Origin: Nissolia schottii
Lineage: Eukaryota; Streptophyta; Magnoliopsida; Fabales; Fabaceae
Assembly: GCA_003254905.1 (NCBI GenBank)
Contig: QANU01064415.1
Span: 509,686 to 573,685, forward strand
Length of the DNA: 64,000 nucleotides
Direction: 5' to 3'
Shown piece by piece: positions 1 through 13,501 of this stretch. Position numbers and translations under genes: made by a program. How positions within the stretch are numbered: position 1 is the stretch's first letter; each line of letters opens with the position of its first letter. The notes below the pieces were generated by a model. That model ran no database searches. It saw only the letters and a program-made list of their open reading frames with translations, and was not told where the DNA came from.

Positions 1-1335
1 TTTGTAACTAAGTACAAATAAGACAATTCAGGCTAAAAAATTTATGTGTAGTAGAAGTAATGAAAATAAAAAAGAGATTATGATTCTATTTTCATAATGT
101 GTCAAATATGAGATTTTATGACATATCGCAGTAAAAAGTGATGATTTATTAAAAAAAAAAAAGCGACGGTATAAATCACTCGATTTACCAAAAAAAATCG
201 ACGACATAAATTGTCACAAAATGTGATGATCTAAAAAATAAAAAGTATAAACCACTATAAAATTTGGTGATTTAAAAAAAAAATCTATTTAATAACTTTT
301 ATAAAATCTTCATAGTTTGGTATTAAATTATTTTTCTCGATGTTCAAGTATAATTTCCGACAACTCATTAGTCTAATTGGATCCGGCTTCCTCGATGCTA
401 AGAGAATTGAACCTTTTGCAATTCATTAGCATAACCTGACCATGTAACAATTTGTATAGAATTGCACATTGGCTTTTTCATCAACTTCACTTTCAGAATT
501 TTTTTTCAAAAAATTATGCTAGATTGTTTCTAACTTTCTATATTTATTTTTCTTGCCTTGTTGACGCCTTTGGGTAACCGAAATGAAAGGATAAGTTGAT
601 TCGGCTGAGCTCCATATTAGTATTTGCCCAATAACTATGAAGGATTTCTCTAGTTTTATATTCTGTATCTATAAAAAAAAATAAATGAAAGATGATTTGA
701 AAATTAAATATGAGATATGATAAGAGGTGATCTAGAAATTAAGAGGTGATCTAAATGTTATGTAAAATATTTATGTAAAAATTAAAAGGGATATTTGTTT
801 TATCTTTTTGGTACGATTCTATACCTTTATTCAACGATTTTTTTATTTTTTTTTTATTTTAAGGTGGTTTCTTAAATACTCAAATACCCATACTATTTAA
901 TTTATTGTTTTAAATAATTTTTACAATTAAATTCATCTAATTTTGTTATATTTCATGTTCTCTATGGTTGTAATAGAATTTTCATGAATCAAATTATTAA
1001 AAGAGTCAACTTATAATATGTTTAGAGATTTGCAGACCATTTAAGCTTACAATGCATGCATCTCTCTACAAATATTATATTAAAATGTATTAATTTATCA
1101 CATTAGATGATATAATCCATCAATATGTTATAATAGATCACAAAATGATAACAAAATTCGATAAATTTTGTTGTAAAAATTATAAAAAAATTGAATAAAT
1201 TAAGTAACATGTAGTATTTATCTCATGCTATTTGATTGCTTAATTTTCAAGAAATAGCAAATTTAATTAGGATTTGGACATCGCTTTTGGTTATAAATAC
1301 CTTTCCTTTCCCCCAGTTATTGATCTGCTTGGTAT
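1..1335. other. AT-rich intergenic DNA
   Basis: No gene is visible. The stretch is AT-rich with many A and T runs. Around 110-290 short phrases of the type GTGATGATTTA, GCGACGGTATAAATCACT and CGACGACATAAATTGTCAC recur. They resemble the degenerate subterminal repeats of plant DNA transposons, but no ends or target duplications could be defined. The last ~50 bases lead into the decayed F-box relative. Confidence 0.6.
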
Positions 1336-2311
1336 TTGCTTAAGTCAAACGCTCATGGCTTTAGGAGTAGTCAAGCGTGGTGCGTCAGGATGGGCAACAT
1401 ATTTCTTTATATGAGGACTATATATGTTAGGGTTCGTGCTGTACGCAAACCATGGAACAAAGCATTGCCTAAGATCTCAAGACACATAAGAGGTCCAATG
1501 CTAGTGTTGCCATTCGATGATGAGACTTTGAAGACAAAGAGGATGGAACCTTATCACTTGAGATTGCCGCCTGAGTTGCAAAACACACAGATACGCGGTT
1601 CTTGCTTCGGATGGCTCATCACTGTGGGAATTGATGATGAGTTGCGTATATTGAATCCATTTAAAAATTCTGATTTCTTTATTCTCCCACATTTGTCAAC
1701 TTTTCCAGGTGTGACTAGTTATGATCTCAATAAACATGGCATGGAATACGTTGTACAACATGTAAATTCATATCATATGGCCGCATCTATATGCAAAAAA
1801 GATATATAACAAAGATTATTTTATCTTGCTCTGCTGAAGAGGAAGACTTCATGGCTGTGGCCATTTATTGGCCTTGTGTGGCAGACTTGGTATTTTTTGT
1901 AGGTGTGGTGATGATAAATGGACATATTTTGGGACCGCGAGAAAACAGCATCACAATGTCATATTTCCCTTTAAAGATGTCATATTTCATGAAGGGAAGA
2001 TTTATGCTCCAGGTCTTTATGAATTTGACATGAAAACGTTGGGTGGAATCAGTGAAGTCCTTCCACCACATTTTGGTCTCCCTGGCTTGACTGCTTGCTA
2101 GTTTGGAATCCTGATAGTAATTTATTATTGGCAATTAAGCATTTTCACATTAACCTTATATCCAAAGAGCCAACAAAAATTAATCACACGAAAGAAAGAC
2201 TTATATTTTTAGATTAGACAAAAGTACAAAGCAATGGTGCAAAGATGTTAGCTTGAGAAATTATGCGTTATTTGTTGGATATAATTTTACTTATAAATCG
2301 CCTTTTGTAGT
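1336..2311 (+). pseudogene. Decayed DUF295 (F-box-associated) protein gene
   Basis: Translation in shifting frames gives an ordered set of DUF295 features. RAVRKPWNKALPKISRHIRG and MLVLPFDDET come first, then YHLRLPPEL and the RGSCFGWL stretch (frame of 1336-1809). FCRCGDDKWTYF and KIYAPGLYEFD follow in another frame (about 1868-2101). LIFRLDKSTKQWCKDVSLRN and YALFVGYNF follow in a third (about 2200-2305). In the family these proteins usually carry an N-terminal F-box and act as substrate adaptors of SCF ubiquitin ligases. No F-box is recognised here and the left end has no ATG, since the open frame begins with TTG. At least three frame changes and a stop near 2101 make it non-functional. Similarity stops where the inverted-repeat element begins. 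Confidence 0.72.
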
Positions 2312-3228
2312 CTACTAGACTAGCATTACATTTTACAACATTTTATGCAATTATATTTATTAATATAATTTTATTATTATTTTTTTTAAAGAAACTATAA
2401 TCTAAATAGTCTGTAGGACTCTCTCCCACTCACGCTCTCATCTCATTTGAATAACGTAAGAGAGTTTTGCTGGCATTTTCCTTTTTGTCTTTTGTTGGTC
2501 AAATGTCATATATTTTGTTTATGATATTACTATCACATACTAAGCAAGAGAATTTGTGATATACATAACAAAGTTGAGCAAACTTTTTTGGGATATGGAT
2601 TTTGGTTTCTTAATGATAAAATCAATGGATGAAAATTTAATTTTCCTCTCACATAAAGGATATTCACGTTGCTCAGACTTGCCTTTTGATCTGTTTTTTC
2701 ATGGGCATACCCCAGCAACTTGCAACTTTAGAGTTTCAATTATTTATTGAAAATGTCTTTTGATTCATATTGAATTTATACACTCTTCCTTATTATATAG
2801 TAAATGTTATGTATTCGGTTAAATTCTCTTCTTTCTCTCAAGAAATACCTTTATATATATATTACTATTAGTTTTTTACTTTAGAATATTATTATATTAA
2901 GAAATTAAGTTCTTAACAAAAATAATACTTTATTATGATTACTTTTGAAAAATAAAAAATTGCATATTTTATTTTATTTTAATATTTATTTCTTATTTTT
3001 TTATGATAAAAAAATACACAGGCAGGTTTATCACTAATATATGACATTTTACCAACAAAAAACAAAAAGAAAAATGTCAGCAAAGCTCTCTCACATTATT
3101 CAAATGAGATGAGAGTGTGTGTGGGAGAGTCCTAGGGACTCTTTAGATTAGGGTTTCTTTAAAAAGAAAAATTAAATAATAAAATTATATTAATAAATAT
3201 GATTGCATAAGTAATGCTAGCCTAGTGG
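2312..3228. repeat. Long-inverted-repeat (foldback/MITE-like) element
   Basis: The left arm (about 2312-2515) and right arm (about 3035-3228) are reverse complements over about 200 bases with scattered mismatches and small gaps. Shared landmarks are CTAGCATTAC, TTATGCAA, TATTTATTAATATAATTTTA, CTCTCATCTCATTTGAATAA and AAATGTCATATAT, in the same order from each end. The ~520-base centre has only short open frames and no transposase. No clear target duplication was found, so superfamily is unassigned. The left boundary coincides with the point where the DUF295 pseudogene is lost, suggesting insertion into it. Confidence 0.65.
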
Positions 3229-3275
3229 ATAAGGCATTGCTCTGAATGCTGAGGTCTTGAAATCGAGTCTCACTG
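3213..3275 (+). repeat. tRNA-like (possible SINE head) sequence
   Basis: TAGCCTAGTGGATAAGGC at about 3218 fits a polymerase III A box of the tRNA type. About 35 bases later GAAATCGAGTCTC resembles a degraded B box. No cloverleaf with paired acceptor stem is evident, so this is not called a tRNA gene. It overlaps the outer end of the right inverted-repeat arm; the left arm keeps a weaker copy of the same phrase. Confidence 0.35.
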
Positions 3276-3514
3276 AACTTAAAATGAGCACATGGTCAAA
3301 TAATGTTAGTGCACCAAAATCGGATATCATATTCTGCAGAAATACTTAACTATACATTGAGTAATATGCATATATGTAAAGTTTATGCATTAGAATGCAT
3401 TAGTACACATGTATGTGAACTAATTTTTATAAAGTTTGTCTACTAAAAATGTATAAAAGATTGTGAACTTATTTATGTTTAAGTAAAATCACAGTGTTGT
3501 AAACAAATACTTAA

Positions 3515-4125
3515 TGTTTGCACATATGCACATACACCCATTTAATGTTTACACTTATGCTCATTTAAAGTTTGCACAATTCTAGAATACATCAAATTCT
3601 ACATTTTTATGCATTTGTGACAAACACATAATGCTTATATCACACCATCTAATGTTTATTCATGACAATATGTAAAAAAATTGGGTCAAAATATTTATAA
3701 TATTTATGCATTAATTGTTGAAAGGTTGAAAATGTGCTAAAATGCACATCCTCTTCCTCAACAAAGACAAAATCTGTGATATGTAGATAATGTTTGCACA
3801 TACGTCCATTTAATGTTGACACTTATGCCTATTTAAAGTTTGCACAATTCTATAATACATCAAATTCTGCATTTTTATGCATTTGTGACAAACACATAAT
3901 GCTTATATCACACCGTCAAATGTTTATTCATGAAAATATGTAAAAAATTGTGTCAAAATATTTATAATATTCATGCATTAATTGTTGAAAGGTTGAGAAT
4001 ATGCCAAAATGCACATCCTCTTCTTCAACAAAGACAAAATCTGTGATATGTGGATAATGTTTGCATATATACTCATTTAATGTTTGTACTTATGCCCATT
4101 TAAAGTTGCACATTCAATTTTCTGT
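3515..4125. repeat. Tandem repeat, ~270-bp unit, about 2.3 copies
   Basis: Three successive units begin with TGTTTGCA at 3515, 3791 and 4058. The first two are nearly full length and share the order CATTTAATGTT, CACTTATGC, TTTAAAGTTTGCACAATTCT, ACATCAAATTCT, TTTTTATGCATTTGTGACAA, TTATATCACACC and CAAAGACAAAATCTGTGATA. The third breaks off after about 70 bases. Differences are mainly single substitutions and small indels. There is no coding potential. Confidence 0.85.
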
Positions 4126-5029
4126 CATATGTATGTTAGTGATGAATGAGCATTAGAACGTATAAAGCTTCAGTACATTAGAATTTCACAGAGACGTCAA
4201 AGAACAAAACTCTCCATGGAAATTAAAGAAAAAAAAATCATGAAAACTATGATGATGATAATAAACATAATAGAACATTGAATGACGATGATGAGATGAT
4301 AATCAAAGAAAGGATGATGATAATGATAATCAAAGAATGGATAACGATGATAGGAGGATGAGAGGATGACGACGACAAACATAACAAAACAAGGATGAGA
4401 GGTTGAAGACGATGAGTGAAAATGATGACGAGAACGAGTATGGGATTGGGGAGCGCGTTTTGGATAATTATATGCTATGCGTATGATTGTTATTAATTGC
4501 GTATAAAACCGTATAAAAGAGTGGTGTATGTACAGGTGTATGATTTAGGGATGTACATAAAGCATTTTTGTTAATTTATTTGTTACTAATATTAAGTAAA
4601 AGTGTCACCTCTTCACTTCAATTAATACTAGAGATCACACTTAGCCTCATTTTATACTTCTCATTTTAGCATAAATTGAAACAAGATTCAGGTCTTCTTA
4701 ACTACGATTCCGTACACCAAAGACGACCACGCCTTGGCGCTTATTATAGAACCATTGAATCCAACATTTGGTTTCGAACTTTCGATACACGCACGCAGAA
4801 AAAAAGAATTCTAGTGTGGAATATACGAGAGATGTATACAATTGAACTCATCCTTACAATTTCTTTCCAAGTACTATTATTCTATCACGTCTTAAAGAAC
4901 AAACAATTAATGAATATGAAAAATTATATGTTCACCCTAAACAAAAATTACAGACCAGGAAGAAGGAACTTTACGTGCTCCTCAAACCGTCAAGGGAGTG
5001 AAACAAAAGTCTAGGCACTATCATCTTTC
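4126..5029. other. Intergenic, with a GAT/ATG-rich low-complexity stretch
   Basis: About 4240-4445 is a purine-rich low-complexity run dominated by GATGAT, GATAAT and GACGAC. The rest is AT-rich. The last few hundred bases next to 5030 are likely 3' untranslated or downstream sequence of the TBC gene, which reads leftward into this region. No gene was recognised. Confidence 0.55.
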
Positions 5030-8000
5030 CTACTCATCCTGTACTTTAAGGCCATTGACCTCTTGTTGGCTGGTTATACTTTGTCCCTCGACAATGGGCT
5101 TTACCTCTGCTGGCTCTTCCACATTAGTCGGTTTCCCCTATTGCATTCAACAAATTCATGTTGTGAACAGCAATAAAAGCAACCATGCAAGTGTAATATT
5201 GATAGTAATAAAACATTGAATCTTCTTCTGCAATGGCTGTTGAAACTAACCTTGTTTCGATCTCGCCATCCAAGTCCAAATGGACGAGAAAGCAAGCTTA
5301 TCCTCCTAGCAGGGATATCTGTTGTAGGCTCCTGATCGTTTCTTGATCCGGGAGACTCTGGCTGTGAAGATCTATAAAGCAAGAAGGTATGAAGTTAAGC
5401 TCATCCATAAAGGGCTCTGTACATAAAAAAAATAGAGCATTTATGCTTATTTCCTTTTCCAATACCTATCCTTGCACCCTTTGGCATTTTCTTAAATAGA
5501 AAAAGATGTTGATGGTATGTCAAAATCACAGTTTACTTACAAAATTCAGAAATGAAAGATTAAATCCAAAAATACAAAACCAAACAAAGAAAAAATGTGA
5601 GAGCACCAATATAGTAAAGAACCAGATATTTCAAAAACATAAACACACCGTGGAGATGGCTGTACTTTAACTTGGCCAGACTGATACTGCAATGTAGCCT
5701 CCAGCATAGATTCTGCCATAACTGCTCTCTTCTCCATTTCAGCAAGTGCAGCAGCAGCTTCTTCATACTTCTCCTGCCAAACAATATTTAACATGCAAGA
5801 CTGTAAGATGTCGCATTCTGAAAATTCACCATTGCGCCAGTCAAAATAGTATTTAGCAATATACAGAAACGTGAAAATTGAGCAGACAAAACAAATAGTT
5901 AAGCAAAGAGATTTTCAAAGATCTGCACAATCAGAAAAAAATGAGTGTGATGCATCTTTCCTGACATTGAAGTTAGGGCATTGACCAATATGTACATGCC
6001 AAAAAAGAAATGTGTGAAGTAAATGGAGCCTATTATGCAGTGTTCAAACCAGTAAACTAAAATCACAAAAGAGACATCAATTTGGCCAAAATTCCATCTT
6101 ACAGAGATATCCTCTGAAGCTGAATTATCAAAGTGTTTGCTTCAAAATGGAGGCATTCAAGACCATATAGCCTATGATAGAATAATTGCAAAATTGATGT
6201 ACAATAGCGAAGATGCTATCCAGATAGCATCGACCACTAAAATACAACGATGGCCAAATTCAGAACTACAAGATTACATAATTTAGGAATGTGTCTTAAA
6301 AGCTTTCTAAAACATGGCAGACAGCAGTTTGAGAGGATCATATGAACAAGTAAAGCGACTACATAAGAATGCCATAATGAAATAATAGCTGTTACGTGGT
6401 AGATATATATAAGGACAAGAAAAGACCAAGGTAACCTGAAGCACTTGGGCAGCATATCTTTGTGCTGCAGCATCTTGCTCAGCAAACCTGCGAGCATCCT
6501 CTGTCACCTTCTGCTCTTGCTCCACCCGCATCAAGACCTATCAGAAGCAATTCTTACATGAAAAGAGAAATCATATTTTCCCCAAGAACGAAATTAAAAC
6601 ATCAATTAAAATTGAGACCTGAAGCATGGCAGTTTCCTGTTCCTGTTTATCAGCAAGTGCCTGTCGAAGCTCAGCAACCTCTTGCTCTAGTTGCTCAACC
6701 TAATGGTAAAAACTAAACACATTAACTACTCACAAGAACAAATCAGAACTCAGACAAGACATGCCACTAACTGGGTGCACATAAATACTTATTTAATTAT
6801 GTAAGTGTTACAACCCACTTTGAAACCTGCCATCTGTTCAACAGTTGATCAAGATGGTGGGCTAACAGTAGCATTCATTGAAGGCTGAAATAGGTTGGTT
6901 TAAATAACGGCAATTTAACTGTTATTTGAGCTGGTTTTAATGTACTCAAATTGCGGTGTTGGGTGACTGCAGTATCAAGGAAGCATTTCCAGCTTTGTGA
7001 GATAGTAAATGGGAGCTTAAAATAAAGTCAGCTTGTTGCAGTAGCATGTTAGTTTATATTAAGATATGCATAACTTTCACCCCTTTTTACAGAGATTGAT
7101 TTCTATTAATGAAATTTAAGAACTAATGTGCCTTACACGGTGAAAAACTTGCGACCAAAATCCTGAATTTTCACTGTAGTGTGGTTTAAGACTAGGTTCA
7201 TTTTTCTCCCCTTTTATTTGCAGTTTCAATTTTGAACTGAGGAACAATATAACTATAAGATGCTCCTAGTAAGCCATGATTAACCACTAATTGAGTTATT
7301 GCTGGAACCAAGTGGCACAGGCATTGCCTCAATTTAAGCTATAAAGACATGTGCTACGTGTGATATCTCACTCATTCACTAATCAATTAGGCTTGAACTA
7401 TGTATCTATTAATCTATTTTTTCAAGAACATTAAAACGTAAAATGTTAGCATTATAGAAAGAGAGGACTAAAAAATATCAATCAAAGCACAATGTGAAAA
7501 GCAAGCAGGTATAGAAAAAATACATTGCAATTGCAAACGACATATGTAAGAAGCAAAATTCCCATGAGGGCACATGACTTACCTTGGCACTCAGTTGCCG
7601 CCTGTTATCCTGCTTGACCATCTCCATTAGTGCTGTTTCAAGCTCTTCCGCTCTAATAAAAAGGAATAAATCGAATTAGGCATGCAAAAGGTGAATCTGG
7701 GAAGTAAGTGGTTAAAGGTAGGGTCAAGCATTTCCAATTAATATCCCAAAATAGAAAAGAACCCCACTCTAATAGCCATGCCCAAGTTTCAACTCTTTGA
7801 ATATAAAAATCACATTCAATATCTAAAATTCTAGATTTTAACTACTCCCACAGTCCCACTACCAACCTAGTAAATCAAATCTGTGTTCCACCGTAAACAC
7901 TACAGGGTTCCAGATTTAGGCATATAACATACTAGTGATTTGTACCCGTAGAATGCAGATGATAATATCTTTTTGGCAAATATAAAATCTAACCAATGCT

Positions 8001-11000
8001 TTATGGAACCCGCCAGTTGCCATATAATTTAGAACAGGTTAGGAACAAATCTTATTAATGCAGGAATACAAGAAAAAGAAGAACCACTATCATTTTAAGT
8101 ACCGCAGAATGGCTGATCTTTTCTCCTCTAGTAATCTGCAAAGTTCAACCTTCAGACAGACGACCTGCTCAGAGCAGAGAAGGTTAATATTATATCATGT
8201 GATGAAGATTCATATAAAAGTTCAATTTTCAACATATATTTCTTCATAGAATGGGACAAAAAAAGAAGAAAAAAGAACTGTTCACATTCTTCTGTTCATA
8301 TTGTTCAAGTTTTCCAGCATCTATCCGTTGTACTGTTCTCAAATTAGATTTTCAAAAGAACTGGGATATGGTGATAACTAAATAACTCCCTTGGCTGTCA
8401 TAATTTTCTCAAAGTAAAAAAAAAAAAAAAAACCAACATTTACGTCAATTTAGATTAGAAGACAATATATCAGATATTACAAAATATGTAGCTTTAAGAG
8501 TGATACATCAAAACACTGGCCGGTCTGATAATAAGTACGTGCATTGAATTAATAATGGAGACAAAAAGCATAATCAAAATGAAATGAAAATTAACAAAAA
8601 AGATTACAAAGGCAAAATGTTGATCCTAAAAATGGGACATCCTTATTATTATTTTTACATGTCAAGAAATGTAAAAAGTATTTATTATTGTTTTAAAAAA
8701 AATTATCCAAAATAATACATCTAAATAGGCTCTAAGTTAACCACATGGTTAGCGAGTCACTGAAGATTAAACAACGATTAGTGGGTCCCAAATTTAGCTT
8801 CTGTCTTAGTAATTTGAAAATTTATATATGCAGCACATAACAATGGTAATGCAACATTCAACTTTGTTATGATGAAATATAAAGGTGGGGGGGGGGGGGG
8901 AAATCAGGAAAGACACGCGACCTGCTCTTGAAGATCTGGAACAGAATCTATCTCACCCTCTCCAGTCAGACTAATCAGAATTTCGTCCGCATTTGTAGAA
9001 CCAGATTCTGAACGAGATAAACCATCAGCCAATTGCTCTGCTTTAGGATCAGGTTTAAAGCCAAATAGTTTTGATGCCAAACCCTGCGAATCCCTCCAAG
9101 TTTTAAGCCCTTTTGATCTTTCTTCAATAGCAGCTATTACTGATGGCCGATGTTTATTCCTCAACTGTTGCAATCGAACTTCATTTACATTTTGGTAACC
9201 CATGCAAGCTGTCAATACCAACTGACTGCTATCAAATGTGGAGCCAGCCAATGACTGAAGTAAAGTAACTGCATCTCCAGCATCCTTAGTTGTTACCAAT
9301 GCTGGGCCTACAAGAAACAGTGAAATTAAGTCTCATGAAGATATGAACGGCTTATGCTTTACTAGTTTGTTTTTTTTCCCTAGAATACAGTATATAGTTT
9401 GAAACAACAAAAAATTTCACCCAGTACCATATAGCTCCATTAAAGCAACTGCTGTTCTAAATAGCATGACTCGGTTTCCTTCAAAAAGAAGCACATCCCA
9501 CACTCGAAGAACTGAAGTCCAGATAATTATAATAGATCAGAAGGAAGCTCAAGCTATAGAGTATAGGATACTTTATAAAACAAGATTAAGCTACACTACT
9601 CAATCGATAAAGCATAAAACCTGACCACTTTCCCAAGGAAGCATGTTCACAAAAATGGAAAGGAACCATGGTCCAGTAACCCATGCTACCTGCACTCCCA
9701 GATAATCTAGATGATTGACTGCATAAGAAGTACACACAAGAAATTAACAACTAAGAATGGTACCATACACAAATTCACTTGGTTAGTTCATACACATAAA
9801 AATGAATGAAAACAGTATACAAACCCAATTTAGGAAACCTCTCCCGTACCAACTCCTCAAAAACAAGTTGATCCACCTGATAACAAAGTGAAAACATATA
9901 TGAATAAACCTCAAAAAGTCTAACAACGGTTATTAGTGTGAGTTATTGAATTTACTCAAGAGAAAGTAATATAAGTTATACCTGAGACTCTATCATTTCC
10001 TCTGAATAATAGCCATCAAAATAATCATCTAAAATTCCCATCAAGGTCCTAACAAAAATCATAGTTAGTGACAAACCTTGTAAAATTTGATCAAATTTGC
10101 AAGAAGAAACATGCAAACGATGCTTCAAAAGCATGAAGCAATCAGTCAGGCATTCCTTCAGGATAATTGTGCCTCAGGATAGTTGTGCTCATCAAATACA
10201 AAACAATTATAATGACTGGGCACAATATATAGTGGATACTTTGAAAAACAAATCCTAGTCAATCAGTTCTCTCAGAACCTACCAAAAGGCATTTTCTTCT
10301 GGCATCAATAGCAGCAATAAGCCAGCAAAAAAATTCATGGCCTGCAATGTAAATTATCCCAACAAGCCCAGTCAGTGGGTTATAGCTGTCATGAACATAT
10401 GCGGTATGTCTGTGTAACAGCGTCAGTAGGCATATAAATTATAATAAATTATGGCTTAAATAAAGCATCCAAAAAAAAAATATTATGGCTTAAATCATTT
10501 CATTGTCCATGTTATAGGTCAGATAATATGAATCATACATGCCCGTGAGGCATTGGGGTCTTCTACGCCTTCAGACATGCTACCTTGAAATGTTTACTTA
10601 AGCTTTTAGTAGGGATGGCTCATGACAACTTGACATGTGCTTGTTCAGGAAGCTCTACTTGGACTTCAAAGCCAAGGAGCCTCTAAAGACCAGGCCTTGC
10701 ATAGAGCACTTGCATCGGCGCCTAGGCAAGTGCCCAACTACTCAAATGCCCTTATACAACACTAATCATCTAGTCTACAATATCCACTTCCCAATAGCAT
10801 GTGCTAGTCAGAGGATTAGCCTAAATAGGGACAACTCTGGTCTGCATACTTGAATAATACAATAACAACATACTTAAATAATATATTAAAAAATCACAAG
10901 GAATTGAATTCTCAACAATTCTGCTTCGAAAGGATTTTAAACTTTTCCAGCAAATACTATCATTGGATTCATTGATCTTTCATTGATCTCAATATTCAAA

Positions 11001-13257
11001 AGTCATGAAATTCAAATCACCCATTAAAGTAGCCAAAAAAAAAAACTACATAAATTTCCAAAATTGTTGAGTCATTGCATCCAGATATGTCATTAACATC
11101 TGAATTCTGCATGGGCCAACTTTTATTCAGTTCATTTATGTGTATGTATTTCATTTAGACATCTCATTATATTTTCACATTCATATTGTGAAGGGTTTTT
11201 CTTTCTGGGGGTTAAATAAAAAAAGAATCATATAACTTTTTAAGAGGCAAAGACCTGGCAATAACCAACTGAGGGATTATGTCTAGCATATGCAGTGAGT
11301 AATCGCCTCAAAGCATTTCTACCATCCTCGTCTAGGGCAGGATGACCAGGAAATGTTCGAGGCAGATCCTGCAGAAACACAATCAAGAAGCTTATTTTCT
11401 AGTCATAAAGATAATATCACAGCATCAAGAACAACGAGGGTGAAATATCATGGGCAGAGACCTTCTCAATCTGTCCTTTCCATTTTTCTGGCATGCGTAC
11501 AAAATCTGTACTAGTTTTTCCATTACCCTCAGCTGACTGCATGCTTTGCTGATCTGATTTACTTTCAGAATCATTTTCTGAGGCTAACAAATCCTGATAA
11601 TACTTATCCACCCGCCTCGCTTTCACACCCACAAAAGCTTGCCAAAGCTAAATCAAAAGAGTAAACAAGAGGATAACTAACCAAAAATAAATGAACCTCA
11701 CAAATCACAAGAAATGTATATCTGAACTCTGAAGTATATAATGGCTACCTCTCCCCTCAGAGCCATTGGAACTCCCCCACGAACAAGAACTTCCAACTCT
11801 TCTTTCCAAGGACACAGAGCCTCTAGTGGCACAGCATCAACAGTAATGCCATTAGAAGAGGCACTCGTGCCATCAATTACAGGGACATCTGGACTAGGAT
11901 CTGACCTCTCAACATCATAGAACTCCTCATCAGAGTCTTCTTCACATGCTCCTTTTGGAGCTTTAGGATCATCCGTGTCAGATAGTGATTTCCCAGCTCC
12001 AATAATCTGCTCATCTTTTACTGCACCTTTCTTGTTTCTTTCTTCTTTTACTGACCCAGTTTTCTTCTTTACTCGGATACTCATCATATCCTCAATAGTA
12101 CGAAGAGATGTTCTTATCTCTGTCCATAATTGTACTCTATGAACTTTTGTCTCCCCAGATGCTGGCATCTCCTCTTTTTTATCACCATTTTCAGCTGTAC
12201 TACCAGAACAAGGGTTCTGGATGCTCAAGTCCTGTCCATCGACATCATTCTCCAAGCTAGCATCAGCTTCTTGCTCCGCAGCTTGAGCCCCCAAAACTTT
12301 CCCACCTTCATCCACAACTGAACTGTCCTTGGCCAATTCAGAAGACTCTGCCTGCCGTTCAAGAAATGAGGTCCACCTATCTGACCTTTCCTCTTCTTCC
12401 TCCTGAAATCACAATTGAGAATTGCCATACTTAGAAACAACCCAAGTTACAAAATTATGTGAATACCAACATGTACATCTAAGTCTGCTCTAGAAGATTT
12501 TAAGCATAACTTAAGGCGAATTGTCCTTCACATTAGTCTCCTAATTCTTCCTAAAAAAAATATTGGTCGGCAGCAAAACTTAAAAAGTGGCAATACTACC
12601 TTGTATATGTTAGAATATTCACGGTATCTTTGCAGGTGCTGAGGCCGCACAGTGAATCCATATGCATCTCTGTTTGGCGAAATAAGCATTAATTTCCAAA
12701 AATCCAATTATAAACACAGACAAAAATTAACACAAGCAAAACAATAATCCAAGAGAATAAAAGGAATGAAGCGAACCCAGCTCAAACAGCCCAAAACAAC
12801 AGCAACACCACATTCATTCAAAATCCACACCCCCAATCCCCATAACGTTCGGCATTGCCTCATTGCAGCCCCCAATTTATCATCACAAAGTAACAAGAGG
12901 AGAAAGAAACGACACATTTGGCACTGTCCACCGAAAGCTCAATCTCAGTGGAGCGAGATCGGCCTTCAGAATCCATTAATTTAATTTTATTTTATTTTTC
13001 AGAAAAAAGAAGGAAACCGAAAATGAAAAGCCGAAGTGGTCCAAGCTAATTACAAAGTAAATAAACTAAAACGAGAAAAAAAATTGAAAAAAAAAAAGGG
13101 AAATCGGAAGGAAATGATGAGGTGGAATTTGACGGATCTAAGTGGAAGGGGGAAATCGGAAGGGGATGGAGTGAGAGAGTGAGAGAGACGCGCGGAGCGG
13201 GTAATACCTCTTGTGCTCGAATGTGATGAGAGGGTTTATGCCTTTGCTATCCTTCAT
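5030..13257 (-). CDS. TBC-domain Rab GTPase-activating protein
   Basis: Eighteen exons join in phase to 827 residues. Reading leftward: 13257-13208, 12669-12600, 12402-11749, 11647-11462, 11368-11255, 10341-10283, 10048-9982, 9876-9825, 9718-9626, 9511-9428, 9307-8922, 8164-8103, 7652-7583, 6699-6619, 6537-6436, 5773-5649, 5371-5251, 5137-5030. The TBC domain starts near residue 240 ([20 protein letters not shown]). It has the arginine-finger motif IEKDLPR (Ile318, Asp321, Arg324) and the glutamine-finger motif YCQ (Tyr356, Gln358), both needed for dual-finger Rab-GTP hydrolysis. Residues ~40-235 are acidic and Ser-rich; ~600-760 look like coiled coil rich in Glu and Gln. The family switches off Rab GTPases in membrane traffic. 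It resembles the Arabidopsis pair At3g55020/At2g39280. The target Rab cannot be read from sequence. Confidence 0.92.
8887..8900. repeat. Poly-G run (14 G)
   Basis: Fourteen consecutive G lie in the intron 20 bases from the splice donor of the large TBC exon ending at 8922. On the gene's own strand it is a C run. It is likely length-variable and a possible sequencing weak spot. Confidence 0.9.
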
Positions 13258-13339
13258 TTGTGGAATTCGATCCGAATGATCGGCGAACCGAGAAATCTGC
13301 TTCCGGAGACGAAGATCTTCTTCTCTTCAGCTTCTTAGC

Positions 13340-13371
<32 letters not shown>

Positions 13372-13464
13372 ACTGAATGTGGTTGTTGTGTAGAAGAGAG
13401 TGGGTCTTGTGCGTTTTCGTAGCAGCTAAGTGCTAGCTACAAATAAGCAAGGAAGAGTGTGTCT

Positions 13465-13501
<37 letters not shown>

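Noticed and set aside
3213..3275. A functional tRNA gene
   Set aside because: A-box-like and B-box-like phrases are present but no paired acceptor stem or convincing anticodon arm could be drawn.
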